Positions 35,893 to 40,077 of a stretch of 40,077 nt of DNA are shown piece after piece; position 1 is the stretch's first letter, and each line of letters begins with the position of its first letter. The position numbers and the translations under genes were made by a program. Source of the DNA: JBBQUP01 sp038212305 (GTDB lineage: Bacteria; Bacteroidota; Bacteroidia; Bacteroidales; Marinilabiliaceae); contig JBBQUP010000019.1 in assembly GCA_038212305.1 (NCBI GenBank), positions 1-40,077 on the forward strand, in the 5' to 3' direction. The notes under the pieces are model-generated. The model saw only the letters and a list, made by a program, of their open reading frames with translations. It searched no databases and was not told the origin of the DNA.

Positions 35893-36837
35893 CTAAGGAT
35901 TCTGATTTTTTCTTTGTGGCTCGGTTATCGAAACCCTTGTTTTTGGTAAGGCATCGGGATAATTTAATTGAATAAATGCAATTAACTTTTCACGAACTAA
36001 AACACGCAAATCCCATGCAATTGAAGAGTTTTTAGCACTAATCAAGGCTCGCAACTCCATGGTTGTTTCTTTTGAGTCGGTGACTTGTAAATTATTTACA
36101 TCGCCATCCCAAAGCGGGGTTTCTGACAAAATTCGTGTGAGTTCAACTCTTAATGCATCCACGTTTATTGAATAATCGGTATAAATAAAAACCGAGCCTA
36201 ATATATCTGCCGAGTTACGGGTCCAATTCTGAAAGGGTTTTTCGATAAAATAGGTAGTTGGTAAAATAATTCGACGTTTATCCCATACACGAACCACTAC
36301 GTAAGTCAGAGTAATTTCTTCGATCCAGCCCCACTCTCCTTCAACAATTACCACATCATCAATTCGAATTGGCTGCGTAATTGCAATTTGTAATCCAGCT
36401 AATACCGTTCCAATAACTTTTTGAGCAGCAAAACCTATAATTATACCAGCCAAACCAGCAGAAGCAAATAAACTAAGTCCAATTTTCCTGAAATTTTCGA
36501 ACGATAATAAAATAATGCCTACAGCAATTATCACAATAATAAAAACCACAACTCGCTCTAAAACATTTACTTCAGTATGAATTTTTCGTGATTTCAGATT
36601 ATTTTCCTGCGACAGATCGTAGTTTTCGAGCAGTAGTTTTTTCAAAATTTTAATAAATCCTAAAATGAGCCAAACCATTAATACGATTAATAAAATTGTT
36701 CCGCCTTTCGCCAATGTACTAAGAACCTTTTCAGGCAAATTCTTCGCATACATTTCAAGAACAGCCTGTAAAACAAGAAGTAATAAAATAAAAAACAAAG
36801 GCGTAATGAGTCGTTTGAATCGTTTAAACTTCATCAT
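35893..36837 (-). CDS. MscS-family mechanosensitive ion channel
   Basis: A small-conductance mechanosensitive channel, about 314 residues. I start it at 36837 (MMKFKRFKRL, with a second ATG at 36834); the longer frame from 36921 adds 28 residues without the normal basic-then-hydrophobic beginning. Four or so membrane helices (LITPLFFILLLLVLQAVLEM, GGTILLIVLMVWLILGF, VVFIIVIIAVGIILLSF) precede the pore helix with the Gly/Ala pattern (LFASAGLAGIIIGFAAQKVIGTVLAGL) and the beta domain (PIRIDDVVIVEGEWGWIEEITLTYVVVR). It should release solutes on osmotic downshock. Confidence 0.92.
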   Translation of the reverse strand: MMKFKRFKRLITPLFFILLLLVLQAVLEMYAKNLPEKVLSTLAKGGTILLIVLMVWLILGFIKILKKLLLENYDLSQENNLKSRKIHTEVNVLERVVVFIIVIIAVGIILLSFENFRKIGLSLFASAGLAGIIIGFAAQKVIGTVLAGLQIAITQPIRIDDVVIVEGEWGWIEEITLTYVVVRVWDKRRIILPTTYFIEKPFQNWTRNSADILGSVFIYTDYSINVDALRVELTRILSETPLWDGDVNNLQVTDSKETTMELRALISAKNSSIAWDLRVLVREKLIAFIQLNYPDALPKTRVSITEPQRKNQNP

Positions 36838-36959
36838 AATTATAGTATTTCGAAATATCAGGTATTTAGCATTGCAAATATTTGCATCTAATTTGAGAAC
36901 AAAAATGGATAAACCAATCAAGAAAAAAAAGTAATGGAAATTGTTTAATGAATTAATTA

Positions 36960-36967
36960 TAATTTTG
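36960..36967 (+). promoter_or_regulatory. -7 promoter box of the SUI1 gene
   Basis: TAATTTTG is an exact TAnnTTTG match 17 bases before the ATG at 36985. A TTG at 36941-36943 is 16 bases upstream, a little close for -33. Confidence 0.6.
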
Positions 36968-36984
36968 CGGTAAAGAAAAAAACT

Positions 36985-37332
36985 ATGGCAAAGAAAGATA
37001 AACGCGAACGCGAAGGAGTCATGTATTCGACCAATCCCAACTTTAGCTTTAATTTTAACGAAGAGGAAAAAACAGAAACGCTAGCACCTTCGAAGCAAGA
37101 TTTACGAGTGTTATTAGATAAAAAACAACGAGCAGGTAAAGTGGTAACGCTCATTACCGGATTTGTAGGTTCGGACGATGATTTAAAAGAGCTGGGCAAA
37201 ACCCTCAAATCGAAATGCGGTGTTGGTGGCACAGTTAAAGATGGTGAGATTATGATACAAGGTGAGTTTCGCGACAAGGTAATGGATTTGTTAGCAAAAG
37301 CTGGGTACAGAGCGAAAAAGGCTGGTGGATGA
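36985..37332 (+). CDS. SUI1/eIF1-like translation factor (YciH family)
   Basis: A 115-residue bacterial homologue of eukaryotic initiation factor eIF1. The N-terminal 40 residues are charged and probably flexible; the SUI1 fold follows with RAGKVVTLITGFVGSDDDL, LGKTLKSKCGVGGTVKDGEIMIQGEFRDKV and the C-terminal GYRAKKAGG. The family acts on the small ribosomal subunit at initiation; its bacterial role is not well defined. Single gene with its own -7 box. Confidence 0.93.
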   Translation: MAKKDKREREGVMYSTNPNFSFNFNEEEKTETLAPSKQDLRVLLDKKQRAGKVVTLITGFVGSDDDLKELGKTLKSKCGVGGTVKDGEIMIQGEFRDKVMDLLAKAGYRAKKAGG

Positions 37333-37352
37333 TGGAAATCAAAATAGACAAT

Positions 37353-37565
37353 TCAAATTTCAATTAGTAGTAGTGATTTTTTATATACATCAAGTAATTC
37401 AGGATTAGCAACAATTTCTGTTATAATTGGGAATGAACCAAATGATTGTTTGGGTTTATTACACACCAGAAATTGCGTTAAATTGGGCAACTCTTGGTAA
37501 TAGGATATATCTTTTACCATCAAGGTTTTTATCTCTGGGTGTTTTATATGCGTAGATGAAAACAA
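37353..37565 (-). CDS. Small unassigned open reading frame
   Basis: A 70-codon frame without a recognised family, convergent to the SUI1 gene, in the 304-base gap 37333-37636. Residues are mixed, with a plausible C-terminal helical stretch (EIVANPELLDVYKKSLLLI) but no domain I can name. No promoter box precedes it. It might be a small gene, the remnant of a longer one, or chance. Confidence 0.25.
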   Translation of the reverse strand: MFSSTHIKHPEIKTLMVKDISYYQELPNLTQFLVCNKPKQSFGSFPIITEIVANPELLDVYKKSLLLIEI

Positions 37566-37588
37566 GTGTTGTTGGCATCATATTTCGA

Positions 37589-37620
37589 TTTGGGCAATAT
37601 GTAAGAAAAGTGTAAATTTG
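37589..37620 (+). promoter_or_regulatory. Promoter of the toxin-antitoxin locus
   Basis: TTTG (37589-37592) and TAAATTTG (37613-37620) are 20 bases apart, an essentially perfect Bacteroidota promoter. Transcription would start near 37627, ten bases before the antitoxin ATG at 37637. Confidence 0.8.
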
Positions 37621-37636
37621 AGTAAAATTGATAGAT

Positions 37637-37840
37637 ATGATAATCGAGAGGACAAATAAGGAGGTGATAATTCGGCTGCAATCAACTGTTAATTGAGACG
37701 AACTTCATGAATTGGCTAATTATTTTAGATATAAAGAAATAACATCTAAATACAACACTTCACAAGGAGTTGTTGATAAACTATCATCGGATATCAACAA
37801 GGATTGGTATAGTGCCAATCGAGATAGACTGCTAAAATGA
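37637..37840 (+). pseudogene. Antitoxin gene interrupted by an in-frame TGA
   Basis: ATG at 37637 opens a frame that reads MIIERTNKEVIIRLQSTVN, meets TGA at 37694-37696 (codon 20), and then continues in the same frame DELHELANYFRYKEITSK to SANRDRLLK and TGA at 37838-37840. The two parts together make a 67-residue protein of the kind commonly encoded before PIN toxins in Bacteroidota: a beta-type N-terminus, then a helix with A-N-Y-x-R-Y-K-E. The end overlaps the PIN start by ATGA. A strong promoter precedes it. One base change would restore the frame, so this is either a recent nonsense mutation or a sequence error. No ATG follows the TGA in frame to restart translation. Confidence 0.75.
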
Positions 37841-38247
37841 AAATTATTGTTGATACAAACATTGTATTTAGCGCTATTTTGAATTCTCAGAGTTGGATAG
37901 GTCAAATACTGCTTCATTCTGATAAATTATTGGTTTTTTATAGTCCGAGATTTCTCCAGACAGAGATTCATAATCATTTTGATAAAATAAAGAAAATTAC
38001 AAAGCTTCCTGATAGCGAAATACATGAGCTGATAGAGATTCTTTACACAAAAATTCATTTTATTGCAGAGGAATTTATTTCAAAAGAGGCACTTGTTTCC
38101 GCTGACGAACTAACCAAAGAAGTTGATTTTGATGATGTAATGTTTATTGCTTTAGCGATTCATTTAAAATGTAAGTTATGGACAGGAGATAAGATATTAA
38201 TGAACTCATTGAAACAAAAGGGATTCAAAAAATTGGCTCTATGTTAA
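37837..38247 (+). CDS. PIN-domain toxin (putative ribonuclease)
   Basis: A 136-residue PIN-domain protein, probably the toxin of a type II toxin-antitoxin pair that cleaves RNA with Mg2+ or Mn2+. The acidic active-site residues are all present: Asp6 (VDTN), Glu43 (LQTEI), Asp99-Asp100 (DFDDVMFIALA) and Asp118 (WTGDKI). The start overlaps the end of the antitoxin frame (ATGA), showing translational coupling in the intact state. The antitoxin has an in-frame stop, yet the toxin looks intact, an unusual situation. Confidence 0.88.
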   Translation: MKIIVDTNIVFSAILNSQSWIGQILLHSDKLLVFYSPRFLQTEIHNHFDKIKKITKLPDSEIHELIEILYTKIHFIAEEFISKEALVSADELTKEVDFDDVMFIALAIHLKCKLWTGDKILMNSLKQKGFKKLALC

Positions 38248-38495
38248 TTTAAGTGGGTGGGTTTTTTTCCAAAGACCATTTGATTATTTACCATGTATGT
38301 CAAGTGGTAGATATTTAAGCAATTAATCCTACGCTGACACATTGAAAAATAGTTAGAATAAAGATTGAAAAACACCTACATACAATAGCGCCTAATAGGT
38401 GCGACCGACTCTCACAACACCACAACATTCTCATCGTCACCTATTAATGGGATGAAAATACTTGCTTTAGAATTTGGGATTCATTAGGTATTGTA

Positions 38496-38894
38496 TCAAA
38501 ACAATTTCTCCTTCAACTCGTTTATGGCAACTTGTCGATCTAACGAAAACGATTTGCTTTCTGATTCAGCTGTTTCGAGAAAAAATAGTGCTTTAACCCG
38601 CATGTTAGCAGCTGTTTCATAGTCGCCCATATTTGATGATACTTCGCACATCATTGTGAAATAATTGCCCATTGAATCGAGTACTCCTTGGGCTTTGCGC
38701 ATTTCTTCGCTCATAATTTCCTCGGGAGCCGAATCTAATAATTGTCGAAAATCTAATCCAAACAACTCTTTTGATTGTTGCGAACCATAGTCGAAAGCCT
38801 CCTTAAATTGTTTCGCGGTAATTAAGCCACTTAATTTCCCCAAGGCTTTAATTAATTGACTGATTATTCTCATAATATAATCACGACGTATCAT
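38496..38894 (-). CDS. Small conserved protein resembling DUF6483
   Basis: A 132-residue, probably all-helical cytoplasmic protein with no signal peptide. The N-terminus (RRDYIMRIISQLIKALGKL) and the following AKQFKEAFDYGSQQ segment resemble proteins annotated as DUF6483, though I hold this loosely. The second half has two helices with a TPR-like look (NMGDYETAANMRVKALFFLE). Its start overlaps the end of the PaaI thioesterase gene by 4 bases (ATGA), so it is translationally coupled to it. Function unknown. The 248-base gap on its left (38248-38495) shows nothing else. Confidence 0.75.
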   Translation of the reverse strand: MIRRDYIMRIISQLIKALGKLSGLITAKQFKEAFDYGSQQSKELFGLDFRQLLDSAPEEIMSEEMRKAQGVLDSMGNYFTMMCEVSSNMGDYETAANMRVKALFFLETAESESKSFSLDRQVAINELKEKLF

Positions 38895-39385
38895 AGTTCT
38901 TCTTTTAAGTAAAAAGCGTCCTTTCCTGGGTAGTGCAATTTTCGTTTGGCAACCGCTTCGGGATATAGAAAATAGGTTACAATGGCCTCGCTACACACCT
39001 TACCTTCGGAATTCATTAGGCTGGCTGCAATTTTTGCCTGTTTTTCGGTTCGCTCTATTAAAACCGCTTTAGCTTTAATAATGCCCGATAGTTTTACAGG
39101 ATGATAATATTCGATTGATAGAGCTTGAGTTACACCAGCTGTATTACATTGTGTGTTTACCAACCAAGCCGAAATTTCATCGAGAATAGTGGCTTGAATA
39201 CCTCCATGTAATACGTCTTTATATCCTTCATATAACTTATTGGGCTCCCACTCGGCATATAAAACATCATCTATTTCGTAAAACGATAATGCTAACCCAA
39301 TGTTGTTTAAAGGAGAGCATCCAAAGCATCTATATTCATAAGGAAACGCTTCGGGAAAAGGATTTACGATTATTTTTTTTGACAT
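38891..39385 (-). CDS. PaaI-family hotdog thioesterase
   Basis: A 164-residue hotdog-fold protein predicted to hydrolyse acyl-CoA. The core motif LHGGIQATILDEISAWLV contains the HGG turn and the catalytic Asp/Glu of the PaaI type, followed by SIEYYHPVKLSGIIKAKAVL. An N-terminal segment has two cysteines (CFGCSP) as in several relatives. Substrate unknown. First gene of a two-gene unit with the small protein at 38496. The upstream gap contains degenerate direct repeats. Confidence 0.9.
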   Translation of the reverse strand: MSKKIIVNPFPEAFPYEYRCFGCSPLNNIGLALSFYEIDDVLYAEWEPNKLYEGYKDVLHGGIQATILDEISAWLVNTQCNTAGVTQALSIEYYHPVKLSGIIKAKAVLIERTEKQAKIAASLMNSEGKVCSEAIVTYFLYPEAVAKRKLHYPGKDAFYLKEEL

Positions 39386-39405
39386 AGAAGAGTATCAAGA
39401 GGTGG

Positions 39406-39454
39406 GATATGAGTCGCAAGATTTAAGATAAAAGCAAGATATGAGACACAAGAT
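39406..39454. repeat. Degenerate tandem 32-base repeat
   Basis: GATATGAGTCGCAAGAT (39406-39422) recurs as GATATGAGACACAAGAT (39438-39454), 15 of 17 identical, at a period of 32 bases, with further AAGAT/TGAGAT fragments around it. It lies in the gap between the thioesterase and ferritin genes. Confidence 0.6.
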
Positions 39455-39519
39455 GTGAGATTAGAGAATTTAAGACCATCAATTAAATCTAACTCAAAAA
39501 TTAAAAGCCTTTAATGAAA

Positions 39520-39543
39520 TAAAAAAAGCCCATTCGGGCTTTT
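39520..39543 (-). terminator. Ferritin gene terminator
   Basis: AAAAGCCC (39524-39531) pairs with GGGCTTTT (39536-39543) around ATTC. On the minus strand the stem is followed by T7, so it ends the ferritin transcript. Confidence 0.9.
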
Positions 39544-39560
39544 CTATGTTTTATGGTAAA

Positions 39561-40070
39561 TTACTGAGCTTTAGCAGTAGCTCCAGTGCCTCGAAGTGAC
39601 ATAATATCGCGATCGAATAAATATAAATTGGTTTCACCAACTAAGTTTAATTTATCGATGATTCCACGAACCGATGCTTCCTCCTCTATTTGCTCAGTAA
39701 CAAACCATTGCATGTAGTTTTGAGTTGTAAAATCTTTTTGATCTAAACAAACTCCTACAATATTGTTGATCGATGCTGTGATCATCTCTTCGTGCTTAAG
39801 CACTTCATTAAACATCACCTTAACCGATTTAAAATCCTTTGGTGGTTCAGCTACGGCACTGATAACTGCTTGTCCTCCTCGCTCATTCACATACTTCACG
39901 AATTTAAGCATGTGCAAACGCTCTTCGTCGGCCTGAGCATATAACCAATCGGCTATACCTTTTAGTCCTTTATTTTCGGCCCATGAAGCCATGGCTAAAT
40001 ATAAATTACTCGAATAGCCTTCTTTATCTATTTGGGCTACTAAAACTTGTTCAACTTTTGAATTTAGCAT
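39561..40070 (-). CDS. ftnA: Ferritin (FtnA type)
   Basis: A 169-residue non-haem ferritin forming the four-helix-bundle subunit of the 24-mer iron store. Ferroxidase residues are all in place: Glu17, Glu50, His53, Glu94, Gln127 and Glu130, the same numbering as E. coli FtnA. No haem-binding methionine pattern of bacterioferritin is seen. The ATG at 40070 lies 7 bases from the window edge, so the gene is complete but its promoter is outside. Confidence 0.96.
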   Translation of the reverse strand: MLNSKVEQVLVAQIDKEGYSSNLYLAMASWAENKGLKGIADWLYAQADEERLHMLKFVKYVNERGGQAVISAVAEPPKDFKSVKVMFNEVLKHEEMITASINNIVGVCLDQKDFTTQNYMQWFVTEQIEEEASVRGIIDKLNLVGETNLYLFDRDIMSLRGTGATAKAQ

Positions 40071-40077
40071 TGTTCTA

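Noticed and set aside
35885..35901. Terminator for the MscS gene
   Set aside because: AATCC/GGATT gives only five pairs and there is no T tract.
36874..36885. GCAAATATTTGC palindrome upstream of the MscS gene as an operator
   Set aside because: A single 12-base palindrome of mostly A and T has little weight by itself; no second copy was noticed.
37659..37668. AGGAGGTGAT as a ribosome binding site inside the antitoxin frame
   Set aside because: It looks like a perfect Shine-Dalgarno but no suitable start follows at the right distance; the next ATG (37707) opens only about 11 codons. It is explained as codons of the antitoxin (K-E-V-I).
37694..37696. TGA read as selenocysteine or another amino acid
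   Set aside because: TGA serves as the normal stop elsewhere (pcm, SUI1 gene), no selenocysteine context or hairpin was seen, and the position is not a catalytic one.
38248..38495. Structured RNA or second small gene after the PIN toxin
   Set aside because: Only a short imperfect hairpin (GCGCCT/AGGTGC) is visible; no open frame or promoter supports a gene.

Overview
The window is chromosomal DNA from a member of the Bacteroidota, most likely from the Bacteroidales/Marinilabiliales side. This rests on low GC content, start codons mostly without a Shine-Dalgarno sequence, repeated TAnnTTTG promoter -7 boxes (often with TTTG or TTG about 20 bases upstream), and gene families typical of the phylum: DUF4301, the GDSL lipoprotein with FadL/OmpP1 pair, the LptD-like protein with RidA, MlaD with an AmiC-type amidase, and the five-LysM periplasmic binding protein. 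No rRNA, tRNA, CRISPR array, prophage or intact insertion sequence was found. Assignment below phylum level is inference.

Layout. 1-3159: possible tail of a CDS entering from the left, then an outer-membrane pair on the minus strand (FadL-like porin followed by a GDSL esterase lipoprotein). 3451-8157: plus-strand metabolic block of DUF4301 protein, TPR protein, phosphosulfolactate synthase and shikimate dehydrogenase, converging on truA. 9167-9850: a Pcm-type methyltransferase with a secretion-like N-terminus. 10117-15382: histidine-degradation region in which a YfcC-type permease and a Nudix hydrolase diverge from hutI and a fused ftcD; hutH and hutU are absent. 15414-20028: minus-strand genes for a very acidic protein, a UroD/MtaA-like enzyme, RlmB and an ABC-F ATPase. 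20163-29943: cell-envelope and replication region with the LysM-PBP protein, dnaA, MlaD and the amidase on the minus strand and the LptD-like protein on the plus strand. 29965-31526: ridA converging on rpsF-rpsR-rplI. 31750-36837: an outer-membrane barrel, an Nfn-type two-subunit oxidoreductase with a DHOD-like third gene, and an MscS channel. 36985-40070: a SUI1 homologue, a PIN-domain toxin whose antitoxin reading frame is broken by a TGA codon, a PaaI thioesterase with a small partner, and ferritin.

How the genes fit together. Much of the window concerns the envelope: lipid or hydrophobic-substrate handling (FadL, GDSL lipoprotein, MlaD, LptD), peptidoglycan (amidase, LysM protein) and turgor (MscS). 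The Nfn pair would balance NADH, NADPH and ferredoxin, and the hut genes convert imidazolonepropionate to glutamate and load one-carbon units on tetrahydrofolate. Most of the window is core genome. The accessory-looking parts are the toxin-antitoxin locus at 37589-38247 and the repeat-rich amiC-lptD gap at 26870-27130.

The observations most worth a second look are the antitoxin with an in-frame stop behind a near-consensus promoter, the SPOR-like C-terminal module on MlaD matching the tail of the neighbouring amidase, the plus-strand terminator with no gene in front of it upstream of dnaA, and the inverted repeats and start-less open frame between amiC and lptD. No convincing new multi-gene system was found.
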